In this document: positions 9,040 through 16,920 of the stretch, one piece after another
How the letters are laid out: every line of letters starts with the position of its first letter
How positions within the stretch are numbered: position 1 is the stretch's first letter
Assembly: GCA_964400685.1 (NCBI GenBank)
Contig: CAYNVT010000028.1
Location: forward strand, 1 to 41,117
DNA length: 41,117 nt
Direction of reading: 5' to 3'
From: DATCTV01 sp964400685
GTDB lineage: Bacteria > Desulfobacterota > Desulfomonilia > UBA1062
Program-made: the position numbers and the translations under genes
The notes under the pieces: generated by a model
Seen by the model: only the letters and a program-made list of their open reading frames with translations
What the model was told of the DNA's origin: nothing
Database searches by the model: none

Positions 9040-9711
9040 TCAATCCCAATTTGAAAATTCAATATCAAGTTTTTCGCACAATAAATCTTTTACCGCCTTA
9101 ATGAAAACACTTTCAGAGAATCCCTGGGCCATTTCTAAAACCCCGACAGGAACTTTGACATCCTCGCCAAAAACCATCTCATAAAGCCGGGCATTAACAG
9201 CAAGGGGTATTACTCCCTGAAGCAGGAAAACCCCTTTTTTCCTTACCTGGGCGGCTCCCATGATTTTATGGCCCAGGTATTTCAGTTCAAGCCTTGCTGC
9301 CCTGTTAAAACATATATTCGAAAAGCTGCCTTCAGAATCATGAACCCCGGCATTAACGCCGCAAAACTTTAAGGCCCCAAGAAATATATTTGAGATTTCC
9401 CTGTATGTGCTTTGAATATCACCCTTGAACAAACCGGCACACGGGGCGCTTATGCTGAAAGTTATATCGTTTGAATGAAGTACTGCCCCGCCACCGGTAG
9501 GCCTCCTCAATACCGGGAGGATCAGTTTGCTGTCGTTAAACCTGAAATTCTTCTGATGATAACCTGTTGTCACTGCCGGTTTTTCCCAGTTATAAAACCT
9601 TACTGAGCCCGGGATGCTTCCTGACATGACCCGGCTGAAAAGTTCCACATCCCTTGCCATATTCATCTCAGATTGATGCCTGCCGTCGGAAATAAAAAAC
9701 CAGGGGGTCAT
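9040..9711 (-). CDS. Lipoate-protein ligase A / octanoyltransferase family protein
   Basis: 223 aa of the biotin/lipoate A/B ligase fold. The family signature RRPTGGGAVLH is present, with the later NICFNRAARLELKYLGHKIMG stretch and a GAAQVRKKGVFLLQG segment matching the lipoyl-AMP binding region. The Cys in NICF sits where octanoyltransferases of the LipM type have a Cys, so the protein could be either a ligase that activates lipoate with ATP or an octanoyl-ACP transferase. The start ATG and its AGGGGGAG ribosome site are inside a terminator-like hairpin (see the separate entry). It lies just downstream of accB and overlaps the long upstream reading frame of the glycosidase-like gene, which supports a later start for that gene. 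Confidence 0.75.
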   Translation of the reverse strand: MTPWFFISDGRHQSEMNMARDVELFSRVMSGSIPGSVRFYNWEKPAVTTGYHQKNFRFNDSKLILPVLRRPTGGGAVLHSNDITFSISAPCAGLFKGDIQSTYREISNIFLGALKFCGVNAGVHDSEGSFSNICFNRAARLELKYLGHKIMGAAQVRKKGVFLLQGVIPLAVNARLYEMVFGEDVKVPVGVLEMAQGFSESVFIKAVKDLLCEKLDIEFSNWD

Positions 9712-9724
9712 TGTCTCCCCCTGG
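9694..9724 (-). terminator. Terminator-shaped hairpin burying the start of the lipoate ligase gene
   Basis: On the minus strand CCAGGGGG (9724-9717) and CCCCCTGG (9707-9700) form a perfect 8-bp, GC-rich stem with a 9-base loop, followed by six T residues (9699-9694). This is the form of an intrinsic terminator and sits about 30 bases after the accB stop. The left arm contains the likely ribosome site of the next gene (GGGGGAG), and the loop and right arm contain its ATG and first codons. Either transcription mostly ends here, or the hairpin controls entry into the downstream gene. Confidence 0.6.
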
Positions 9725-9751
9725 CATTTTCAGTCGAGATCATTTTATGAT

Positions 9752-10156
9752 TTATATTCCTTCAATTATGAACAAAGGGTCGCCGTAACCGACCCTTTCG
9801 CCATCCTGCTTCAATATCGCCGACACGGTGCCGTTCACATGAGACTCGATCTCGTTCATCAGCTTCATTGCCTCGATTACGCACAGGCATTGCCCCTTTG
9901 CGACCCTGTCGCCCACCTGCACAAACGGCTGCGCCTCAGGGACGGAAGCCCTGTAAAAGGTACCAACGAGGGGTGATGTTACTGTGATAGTCGGTTTTTC
10001 TTCAACCTTGTTCATTGACCTTGGCTCTGAAAAAGTTTTTTCAGGCTGCGGCTTTATTCCTCTTACGACATGAATCCTGTCGGGTGTCCATTCAAGCTCG
10101 ACAATATCTGTCCCCTTGATAATATCTATAATGTCTTTGAGTGTTTTCAGGTTCAT
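9752..10156 (-). CDS. accB: Biotin carboxyl carrier protein of acetyl-CoA carboxylase
   Basis: 134 aa. The C-terminal biotinyl domain (about 58-134) carries EAMKLMNE with the biotinylated Lys at K98, preceded by SPLVGTFYRAS and VGDRVAKGQCLCVIE, the standard BCCP sequence. The N-terminal helix and linker (about 1-55) are typical of AccB. It carries CO2 on biotin between biotin carboxylase and carboxyltransferase in malonyl-CoA formation. The ATG follows the efp stop directly (TGAATG), so translation is probably coupled. The usual partner accC is not adjacent: the next gene is a lipoate-ligase-like gene behind a hairpin. Confidence 0.95.
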   Translation of the reverse strand: MNLKTLKDIIDIIKGTDIVELEWTPDRIHVVRGIKPQPEKTFSEPRSMNKVEEKPTITVTSPLVGTFYRASVPEAQPFVQVGDRVAKGQCLCVIEAMKLMNEIESHVNGTVSAILKQDGERVGYGDPLFIIEGI

Positions 10157-10720
10157 TCAGCTCACTCTCTCGATATAGGTCCCGTTTCTTGTATCAACCT
10201 TGAGAAGATCCCCTTCATTGATAAAGAGGGGAACCTGTATTGTAGCGCCTGTTTCCAGTTTGGCGGGCTTTGTTCCGCCGCTGACCGTATTGCCTCTCAC
10301 TCCAGGAACGGTTTCGACAACTTTAAGCTCAAGGAAATTGGGGAGTTCGACACCGATGGGCTTTTTGTTATGGAAGAGAATATCAACAGTGCAGTTCTCC
10401 TTCAGATAGCCCAGAGTATCACCCATATGGTCTTCGGTAAGCGCCATCTGCTCATAAGTCTCGTTGTCCATAAAATGATAACCGGAATCGTCGTTATAGA
10501 GGTAAACCATATTCTTATCTTCAAGGTCGGGCACATCAACCTTTTCACCTGAACGAAATGTCTTTTCAAGGACACGCCCCGAAATAAGGCTTTTCATTTT
10601 CGTCCTTACGAAAGCCCCGCCCTTTCCGGGTTTGACATGCTGAAAATCAACGATAATGAGCGGTTCTTTGTCAAGCTCTATCCTGAGTCCCTTTCTAAAA
10701 TCTGCTGTCGAATATTGCAT
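10157..10720 (-). CDS. efp: Translation elongation factor P
   Basis: 187 aa, full length. The KOW-like N-terminal domain holds the loop HVKPGKGGAFVR with K33 at the tip, the position that is modified in many bacteria. The central and C-terminal OB domains follow, ending with the conserved RNGTYIERVS, close to the canonical EF-P end. EF-P relieves ribosomes stalled at proline runs. AAGAGGTCGC precedes the ATG. The order Xaa-Pro peptidase, efp, accB is common in bacterial genomes. No epmA or epmB modification gene is visible in the window. Confidence 0.95.
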   Translation of the reverse strand: MQYSTADFRKGLRIELDKEPLIIVDFQHVKPGKGGAFVRTKMKSLISGRVLEKTFRSGEKVDVPDLEDKNMVYLYNDDSGYHFMDNETYEQMALTEDHMGDTLGYLKENCTVDILFHNKKPIGVELPNFLELKVVETVPGVRGNTVSGGTKPAKLETGATIQVPLFINEGDLLKVDTRNGTYIERVS

Positions 10721-10745
10721 TGCGACCTCTTAACAGTTTTTTACT

Positions 10746-11810
10746 TCAATCTGCAATTATTATAGCACCCTTAGCAATATTTGTAAGGTGCTTGCAAGAG
10801 CTATCTGTCACAAAAAGGCAATCCTCAATGCGCACGCCGAACTTTCCTGCGAAATATGCGGCAGGCTCAATTGTCATGACCATCCCCTCTTTTATTGAAT
10901 CGCCTGATCTGGGAGAAATCATCGGCGGTTCGTGAACCTCAATGCCTACTCCATGACCCGTACCATGGCCATAGCAGTGTTCAAGCCCGTTTTCATCAAG
11001 ATAGCCCCTGGCAAGAATATCTATTTCAGTTGCCTTTCTCCCCGGAGCTATTCCTTCGATGGCTTTCTGCTGAGCTTCCCACACTTTTACATAAACATCC
11101 CTGAATTCGGCATCCGGTTCCCCGGTGTATACGGTCACGGTCTGGTCCGAGCAGTACCCCTCAAATATGCATCCGAAATCGAAGACTACAGCCTCCTTTC
11201 TGCCGATTATCTTATCCGTCGGAGAGGCATGAGGCATCGCACTTCTCAGGCCCGATGCCACAATCGTCTCAAATGAGGGCCCGTCGGCCCCGAACCTTCT
11301 CATCTCATATTCTATCTCGATTGCAACATCCCTTTCAGTCCTTCCCCTGATGCCTTTTTCAAGTATGCTCTTCATTACATCTTCTGAGATCTTTGCGGCC
11401 TGAATTATCTTACTCACCTCACTGGTGTCTTTAATTATCCTCAAATCTCTGAGCATGGGCCCGGCAGGTACAAGTTCTATCTCTGAAAATATCTCCTTGA
11501 GCTTCACTGCCATATCGAAATCAAGAATATTCGACTCGAAACCCATTCTTGAGATTTTTCTTTCCGTCAGAAAAAGGCCAATTTCTTCCCATTTCTGAAA
11601 AATTTCCTGAACATCATAAGACGTTTCGAGTTCAGCCTGGACTGTGTAGCGTGAATCGACAAAGAGCCTTATATGATCTCTCGTAATTACTAGAGCTGCA
11701 TCCGTACCTGTAAAACCGGTGAGCCATAATATATTCGGCCTGGATACGAACAGAAGCGCATCAAGGCCGTCTGACAGGTATGCCCTGGCCCTGGCTAGCC
11801 TTGTTTCCAT
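10746..11810 (-). CDS. M24 family Xaa-Pro aminopeptidase
   Basis: 354 aa. An N-terminal creatinase-like domain (about 1-130) with LFVSRPNILWLTGFTGTDAA precedes a pita-bread M24 catalytic domain. The metal ligands are visible in order: Asp in VFDFGCIFEGYCSDQTV (two Asp), His in GHGTGHGVGIEVHEPP, Glu in MTIEPAAYF and Glu in GVRIEDCLFV. These enzymes use two metal ions to remove N-terminal residues next to proline. The ATG lies inside the end of aroQ (16-base overlap). Its place beside efp is a conserved arrangement. The protein is cytosolic. Xaa-Pro dipeptidase is an alternative name; the family does not distinguish them well by sequence. Confidence 0.9.
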   Translation of the reverse strand: METRLARARAYLSDGLDALLFVSRPNILWLTGFTGTDAALVITRDHIRLFVDSRYTVQAELETSYDVQEIFQKWEEIGLFLTERKISRMGFESNILDFDMAVKLKEIFSEIELVPAGPMLRDLRIIKDTSEVSKIIQAAKISEDVMKSILEKGIRGRTERDVAIEIEYEMRRFGADGPSFETIVASGLRSAMPHASPTDKIIGRKEAVVFDFGCIFEGYCSDQTVTVYTGEPDAEFRDVYVKVWEAQQKAIEGIAPGRKATEIDILARGYLDENGLEHCYGHGTGHGVGIEVHEPPMISPRSGDSIKEGMVMTIEPAAYFAGKFGVRIEDCLFVTDSSCKHLTNIAKGAIIIAD

Positions 11811-12232
11811 CTGGCCAGTCCCTCAAGTGCCAGGCAGTATCCTATGGGCCCGAGACCTGCTATGGTCCCTATCGCGATATCGGAAAAGAAGCTCTTGTGC
11901 CTGAAATCTTCACGCTTAGCTACATTACTAATATGGACTTCGACAAACGGGATATCTATTGCCAGCATGGCATCGCGCAATGCAACGGAGGTGTGCGTAA
12001 AACCGCCCGGATTGATAATGATGCCATCCATCTTTTCAATCCCGGCCTTGTGAATCCTGTCAATGAGCTCTCCTTCATGGTTTGATTGGAAAAAATCGAT
12101 TTCTGTTCCCAATACCTGTGCCCTGTCCCTGATCATCTTCTCAATATCGGCAAGCGTGGCCGCCCCGTAAACCGATGTCTCCCTTTTTCCGAGCATATTG
12201 AGATTCGGGCCGTTAATTATCAGAACCTTCAT
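11795..12232 (-). CDS. aroQ: Type II 3-dehydroquinate dehydratase
   Basis: About 145 aa from an ATG at 12232 with GGGGAGG seven bases upstream; an upstream in-frame ATG at 12259 has no such site. The protein opens with KVLIINGPNLNMLGKRE, the type II hallmark, with the catalytic Tyr in ETSVYG. NPGGFTHTSVALRDA carries the conserved His, and VEVHISN the second His. It converts 3-dehydroquinate to 3-dehydroshikimate, the third step of the shikimate pathway, as a cytosolic dodecamer in known members. It lies in one minus-strand operon with aroKB and aroC and overlaps the TPR gene by 20 bases. Confidence 0.95.
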   Translation of the reverse strand: MKVLIINGPNLNMLGKRETSVYGAATLADIEKMIRDRAQVLGTEIDFFQSNHEGELIDRIHKAGIEKMDGIIINPGGFTHTSVALRDAMLAIDIPFVEVHISNVAKREDFRHKSFFSDIAIGTIAGLGPIGYCLALEGLARWKQG

Positions 12233-12737
12233 TTTTGAGCCTCCCCAGCCATTCTTCAAGAGTTTTGATAATGAACATTTTCTGTATCTCAGTGGCCTCT
12301 TTTTTTACTTCGGCATCAGTCCTGATTTCGTCAAGCGCTGCAAATATGTCAAGCGACTGCTCATAAAGCCCCTGCGCTGCATATACTCTGGCAAGTTCAA
12401 TCGATTGGCCCGAAACCAGTTCACTTTCGGGAACTCCTTCAAGAAGGTCCAGCGCTTCATCATCTTCAGGCCTGAATGCAATATATCGTTCAATGCACCT
12501 TCTGGACAGGTCCGCCTCGCCCATTTTTGCATAAACGGCTCCCAGGTGTTTCAGGGCATCGACCATTTCATCTATCTGCGCTTCGATGCCGGCAAGGATA
12601 AGGGCCGCCTGCTGATATTCGCCCATCTTCATCAGCGACATGCCCAGAATTATCTTATCCCTAGTCGTCGAAACCTCATTTGATGCCTCGATTATCTCGA
12701 GATATCTTCCCTCAGCAAACGCCTTTTTTATATCCAC
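12213..12737 (-). CDS. TPR-repeat protein between shikimate pathway genes
   Basis: About 174 aa, helical throughout, with TPR-like pairs (for example MGEYQQAALILAG, LKHLGAVYAKMGEADLSRRC and ARVYAAQGLYEQSLDIFAAL). No signal peptide or membrane segment is visible, so it is probably a cytosolic scaffold; its partner is unknown. I prefer the GTG at 12737, which has AGAGGT six bases upstream, over the ATG at 12761, which has no ribosome site. The start overlaps the end of the aroKB gene by 26 bases and the end overlaps aroQ, so it is translated as part of the aro operon. Confidence 0.65.
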   Translation of the reverse strand: MDIKKAFAEGRYLEIIEASNEVSTTRDKIILGMSLMKMGEYQQAALILAGIEAQIDEMVDALKHLGAVYAKMGEADLSRRCIERYIAFRPEDDEALDLLEGVPESELVSGQSIELARVYAAQGLYEQSLDIFAALDEIRTDAEVKKEATEIQKMFIIKTLEEWLGRLKNEGSDN

Positions 12738-14268
12738 GCGAATACCTCTTATATGCATCAAGTATGAAATCCAGTTCCAATTTCCTGACCTCGAAGCCGC
12801 CTATCCCCTTTGCCAGAACGAAGTTGATGCCTCCTGAAGCGGACTTCTTGTCAACCGCCATCGCCCTGCCGACTCTGCCGGCCGGAGGAAGACCATATCT
12901 GCCCGACACCATGCCGTACTTCTCAATAAGTCTTTTAACCCTGGAAATTTCACCGCTCTTCATCAGAGAAAGTTCACCGGAAAGGAAGCACGCAAACTCC
13001 ATCCCCATGGCAACAGCTTCGCCATGATGCATTCCATATTCATAATACTGTTCGATTGCATGTCCCAGCGTATGTCCGAAATTGAGGATTCGTCTCAGTG
13101 ATCCTTCCAGCTCATCCCTTTCTACCACATAAGCCTTGTCCCTGCAGCACATCCTGACAACAGAATCCATATCGAGGCTTCCATTTTCAAGACCGTCGAA
13201 CATGACCCTGTCCATGATGATGCCGTACTTAACGACCTCACCCATACCGCCTCTTATTTCTTCCTTTTCGAGGGTATCAAAAAATGCCTGATCACACACG
13301 ACGAATTCAGGCTGTTTGAACAGGCCTATCAGATTTTTGCCCATTTCATGGTTTATTCCGGTCTTGCCTCCGATGCTTGCATCCACCTGTGAAAGCAGTG
13401 TGGTCGGCACCTGAACCACCGGAATCCCCCGCATGAAAATGCCTGAAGCAAATCCCGAAAGGTCGCCGGTAACTCCCCCGCCGATTGCCAGGCAGGCCCA
13501 CTGCCGGTTCATACCGGATGAAAGCATTTTCGAAAGAACCTTATCAAGAAATTCACTGCTTTTGGAGCATTCGCCTGCAGGGACTTCCATTACAATATGC
13601 CTCAAACCTGAGACGGCCTTTTTGATTTTTTTCCTGTAAAGCTTCATTACATTTTCATCGACAAGGCAGAAGAGACCTTCAGGTTTAATATGGCGGCTGA
13701 TAAGGGCCTCAAGCCCGTCGAATATCCCTTTTCCGATATAGACAGGGTAAGGCTGGTTTTCCAGGAGCACAGGCACAGGTTCGGGTACAGTACCCATGAA
13801 TTCCTTTATTATCTTCGCCGATCCTTTTACGCTCAGTTTATCTGTATCGATTATAAGGTCGGCATCTGAATAAGCCTGCTGACGTGACTTGAAAAGCTTT
13901 TCGACTCCATCGTTCCAGTTGGGTCTGTTTTTGTCTCTGCCCACACGTTTTCTGAGTGTATCGAGCGGGGCTCTGAGATTTATTATCGTCCCTGAGGCCT
14001 TCATGATCGAACGGTTAAAAGGATTCACAGGCGCGCCGCCGCCTGTTGCAACAATCCCTCGGCCTTTGCCTGCGACCTCAAAAAGGACCTCCCTTTCTAT
14101 CATGCGAAACGACTTCTCACCGGCATACTTGAATATCTCGGGAACGGTTGCGCCGGTTTTTGCAACGATAAGATCATCCATGTCGATAAACGGCTGAGAC
14201 GTTATCTTAGAAAGCTCGCCGCCTATTGTCGTCTTTCCCGTTCCCATGAATCCCGTAAGATAAATCAT
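12712..14268 (-). CDS. aroKB: Shikimate kinase / 3-dehydroquinate synthase fusion
   Basis: 518 aa in one continuous frame. Residues about 1-160 are shikimate kinase: P-loop GFMGTGKTT at 6-14, the FIDMDDLI substrate motif, and the lid region around VGRDKNRPNW. Residues about 165-518 are 3-dehydroquinate synthase: GGGVTGDLSGFASGIFMRGI (NAD-binding), VPTTLLSQVDASIGGKTGIN, FGHTLGHAIE and HGEAVAMGM (metal ligands). No stop or frameshift separates the domains. It provides steps two and five of the shikimate pathway in one chain. AroK-AroB fusions are known in some bacteria, such as Thermotoga. The gene overlaps aroC by four bases (ATGA). Confidence 0.95.
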   Translation of the reverse strand: MIYLTGFMGTGKTTIGGELSKITSQPFIDMDDLIVAKTGATVPEIFKYAGEKSFRMIEREVLFEVAGKGRGIVATGGGAPVNPFNRSIMKASGTIINLRAPLDTLRKRVGRDKNRPNWNDGVEKLFKSRQQAYSDADLIIDTDKLSVKGSAKIIKEFMGTVPEPVPVLLENQPYPVYIGKGIFDGLEALISRHIKPEGLFCLVDENVMKLYRKKIKKAVSGLRHIVMEVPAGECSKSSEFLDKVLSKMLSSGMNRQWACLAIGGGVTGDLSGFASGIFMRGIPVVQVPTTLLSQVDASIGGKTGINHEMGKNLIGLFKQPEFVVCDQAFFDTLEKEEIRGGMGEVVKYGIIMDRVMFDGLENGSLDMDSVVRMCCRDKAYVVERDELEGSLRRILNFGHTLGHAIEQYYEYGMHHGEAVAMGMEFACFLSGELSLMKSGEISRVKRLIEKYGMVSGRYGLPPAGRVGRAMAVDKKSASGGINFVLAKGIGGFEVRKLELDFILDAYKRYSRGYKKGVC

Positions 14269-15392
14269 TTAAGTATCGAACGCCTCCTGTGTTCGTCAAA
14301 TGCGTATTTCAACTCGTCAATGTTAGCCTGCCCGAAATCGTTCATTATTGCGCTGGCAATTGAAATAATCATCATCGCTTCACCAACAACACTCGCGGCA
14401 GGCACTGCGCAGTAATCGGAGCGTTCATACTGTGCCTTTACTTCTGCGCCGCTTCTTATATCTATAGATGCAAGTCCGCTTAAAAGCGTCGGGATCGGCT
14501 TCATCGTGCATGAGACAACGATATTCTCGCCGTTTGAAATTCCTCCTTCAATACCGCCTGCATTATTTGTTCTCCTTTTTCCTCCTGCATATATTTCATC
14601 ATGAAGAACTGAACCTCTCATTTCACCCGACAACGCTCCCTTTCCTATCTGTACCGCCTTGATAGCAGGTATGGACATCATGAATGCGGATATCACTGTA
14701 TCGAGCCTTTTGTCCCATTGTGAAGACGAACCGATGCCTGCAGGAAGCCCTGTGACCTCTATTCTGAAATCTCCTCCGAGGGTGTCACCTTCCCTGATGG
14801 CATTTTCAATTTCCTCTTCCATTTCTTTTGATGTCAGAGGATCAGGGCAGAAAACGCTCGATGCATCCCTTTTCATCATATCGAACTCGCCGTCGAATCT
14901 TATCTTCCCTATTTCCGTGACAAATCCGCGAACCTCGATGCCAAGTTCATTCAAAAAACACCTTAAAAGTCCGCCTGCGGCGACCCTTCCGGCTGTTTCC
15001 CTTGCACTTGCCCTTTCCAGGACATTACGCAAATCCCTGTGTCCGAACCTTATAGCGCCGGGAAGATCTGCATGCCCGGGTCTGGGAGTGTAAAGCTCTT
15101 TTCCAGGAACTATGCTGAACGGGTCCATAAAACTTTTCCAGTTTTCAAAATCCGCATTCCAGACTGCAAGGAGAACAGGGCTGCCGAGCGTTATGCCGCC
15201 GCGAATGCCGGACAGGACATCGACGCTGTCCTTTTCGATCTTCATCCGTCCGCCTCGGCCAAACCCCATCTGGCGTCTTGCAAGGTCTCTATCAATAGCC
15301 TCTTTTAAAACCTCAAGCCCCGAGGGTATCCCGCCTAAAAATGCAAATATCCCTCTGCCGTGAGATTCCCCAGCTGTATAGAATGTCAGCAT
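14265..15392 (-). CDS. aroC: Chorismate synthase
   Basis: 375 aa, normal length. The family signatures are present: GESHGRGIFAFLGGIPSG near the N-terminus, GHADLPGAIRFGHRDLRNVLERASARETAGRVA, and GGISNGENI with SCTMKPIPTL. It uses reduced FMN to eliminate phosphate from EPSP and make chorismate, the last common aromatic precursor. GAAGGCGG lies about ten bases before the ATG. The preceding 133 bases upstream hold a candidate small membrane ORF. It heads the run aroC, aroKB, TPR gene, aroQ. Confidence 0.95.
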   Translation of the reverse strand: MLTFYTAGESHGRGIFAFLGGIPSGLEVLKEAIDRDLARRQMGFGRGGRMKIEKDSVDVLSGIRGGITLGSPVLLAVWNADFENWKSFMDPFSIVPGKELYTPRPGHADLPGAIRFGHRDLRNVLERASARETAGRVAAGGLLRCFLNELGIEVRGFVTEIGKIRFDGEFDMMKRDASSVFCPDPLTSKEMEEEIENAIREGDTLGGDFRIEVTGLPAGIGSSSQWDKRLDTVISAFMMSIPAIKAVQIGKGALSGEMRGSVLHDEIYAGGKRRTNNAGGIEGGISNGENIVVSCTMKPIPTLLSGLASIDIRSGAEVKAQYERSDYCAVPAASVVGEAMMIISIASAIMNDFGQANIDELKYAFDEHRRRSILK

Positions 15393-15398
15393 GGTCTA

Positions 15399-15515
15399 TT
15401 ACCGCCTTCGAATTTGTTTATAAGAATCTAATACAGATATAACCTCATAGGCAATAAAGAGAATACCAAAAAGGAATAAATATAATAATTTATTATCCTG
15501 ATTATCGGCAACCAC
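15399..15515 (-). CDS. Candidate small single-helix membrane protein
   Basis: A 38-codon frame in the space between the HAD gene and aroC. It starts at a GTG (the only in-frame start after a stop), has a hydrophilic start (VVADNQDNK), a hydrophobic stretch of about 18-20 residues (LLYLFLFGILFIAYEVISVL) and a basic end (DSYKQIRRR). The hydrophobic-then-basic pattern fits a small membrane protein or the remnant of a larger one. There is no convincing ribosome site, so it may be chance or decay. Confidence 0.25.
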   Translation of the reverse strand: MVADNQDNKLLYLFLFGILFIAYEVISVLDSYKQIRRR

Positions 15516-15525
15516 TAAGGAGTAT

Positions 15526-16155
15526 TCATCCGTTTACAATATTTATTAATTCATCAAGCGAATCTATCGAGCTTTCATGCCTTTGACCTTCACCCCGGAA
15601 AACATGGCAAGCGGTATAGCCCGCCTTTACCGGGGATTCAAAATCATGATGGATGTTATCGCCCACATGAATGAAAGGGCCTGCAGCATTCTCGAGCCTG
15701 CTGAAAGCACGCGGGTCGGACTTGAGCATATTCCAGTCGTCCGGGAGAGAAACGACAAGTTCGAAATAAGAGTTCAACCCGCCTCTGTCCATTTCTTCAT
15801 CAAGAAAAAGTCTCGTGGCATTCGAAAATATTACCAGCTTGAAACCTTCTCGCTTGAGTTCTCTCAATGTCGGGATAACATCTGCGTATAGTGCTATGTT
15901 CCCGGAAAAGGATTTTATTATATCTTCTGCATCATCTTTAAGCCCGAAATGTTTGAGCCAGTAAGGAAGCTGGTAATATCTGACTGACCTGTCTCCTATG
16001 ATTTCGTATGCGTTCCGGCATAAAAATCTCGCCATTTCCTTGGGGATTTTATAGTTCTGTGATACACGGGAAGGAATTCCTTCTTCCCAGACGGCATCGG
16101 CAAATGTACGAGTGGTAAGAGTTCCGTCCAGGTCGAAAGATATTACACTGTTCAT
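15526..16155 (-). CDS. HAD-superfamily hydrolase
   Basis: 209 aa. HAD motif I is FDLDGTLTTR (nucleophile Asp8 and acid/base Asp10), motif II is LVIFSNAT, a Lys lies in the following region, and motif IV is HVGDNIHHDFESPVKAG. The cap between motifs I and II is alpha-helical and fits the HAD-IA subclass. It is probably a cytosolic phosphatase with an unknown small phosphorylated substrate. It is 37 bases downstream of the phosphoribosyltransferase gene, so a role in nucleotide or sugar phosphate turnover is possible but unproven. The ribosome site is weak. Confidence 0.8.
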   Translation of the reverse strand: MNSVISFDLDGTLTTRTFADAVWEEGIPSRVSQNYKIPKEMARFLCRNAYEIIGDRSVRYYQLPYWLKHFGLKDDAEDIIKSFSGNIALYADVIPTLRELKREGFKLVIFSNATRLFLDEEMDRGGLNSYFELVVSLPDDWNMLKSDPRAFSRLENAAGPFIHVGDNIHHDFESPVKAGYTACHVFRGEGQRHESSIDSLDELINIVNG

Positions 16156-16192
16156 TTTATCTTATTCTTAATGTCCTCCAGTCCGGCCATTC

Positions 16193-16864
16193 TCAGAGAA
16201 GGTACCATGCCCCGTCACGCTCTTCGATCTCTCCCGATATGCTCATATCCGAGAGAGCTTTTTCTATATCTCGTGTGGCTATTTCCAGGTTCATGGAGTC
16301 TTCAAGTATCCCTATTATCTCTTCAATCGTAGCCCCGCCTGTCATCTGGAGAGCCTTTTCGGTAAATATCACCAGGTCTTCATGCTTGGACCATGGAAAC
16401 AGAACCCATCGCCAGTCTTCCATAACCTTCGGACAGAAATCAGCTTTGAATCTGCTATCTTTCTTACTGACAAGTACAGCTGTTTTGATGTCCCCGACCT
16501 TTGAGCTCAGGTAATCTACAACCGCCTTCATAGTCATGCCTTCATCGCTTACATCATCAACGACCAGCACTTTTTTATCGGTAAGATTAACTTCGGGAAG
16601 AGGATATATCAGCACGGGCTTTTCCGTAATTGTCATGTCGCCTGTCAGATGCCCCATCTGGAATGTGCATATATGTTTTTTCTGAAGGTAATCGAGCAGT
16701 ATCCGTCCGGGGACCAGCCCTCCCCTTGCAACCGCAATGATCACATCAGGGTCATAGCCTGCTTCATTCAGGCTCAAATAGACATCCCAGACCAGGGCTT
16801 CCAGATCATCCCAGGTTATGTTTATTGCCTTTGGAAATTTGCTTTTCTTATTTTCTGAATCCAT
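16193..16864 (-). CDS. Phosphoribosyltransferase-domain protein
   Basis: 223 aa. A type I PRTase fold is shown by VIIAVARGGLVPGRILLDYL and the PRPP loop KKVLVVDDVSDEGMTMKAVV with paired Asp residues. After about residue 165 a C-terminal segment (ATIEEIIGILEDSMNLEIAT..) looks like a small helical or winged-helix domain. The substrate is not evident: the family includes hypoxanthine/guanine phosphoribosyltransferases and xanthine types. A strong GGGGGGAG ribosome site lies nine bases before the ATG. It lies 56 bases downstream of gspN and is followed by the HAD gene. Confidence 0.85.
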   Translation of the reverse strand: MDSENKKSKFPKAINITWDDLEALVWDVYLSLNEAGYDPDVIIAVARGGLVPGRILLDYLQKKHICTFQMGHLTGDMTITEKPVLIYPLPEVNLTDKKVLVVDDVSDEGMTMKAVVDYLSSKVGDIKTAVLVSKKDSRFKADFCPKVMEDWRWVLFPWSKHEDLVIFTEKALQMTGGATIEEIIGILEDSMNLEIATRDIEKALSDMSISGEIEERDGAWYLL

Positions 16865-16920
16865 TTTTGTCTCCCCCCGTTTATATCCTCGAAAGATATT
16901 ATTTTGTTTTTTGCAATTCT

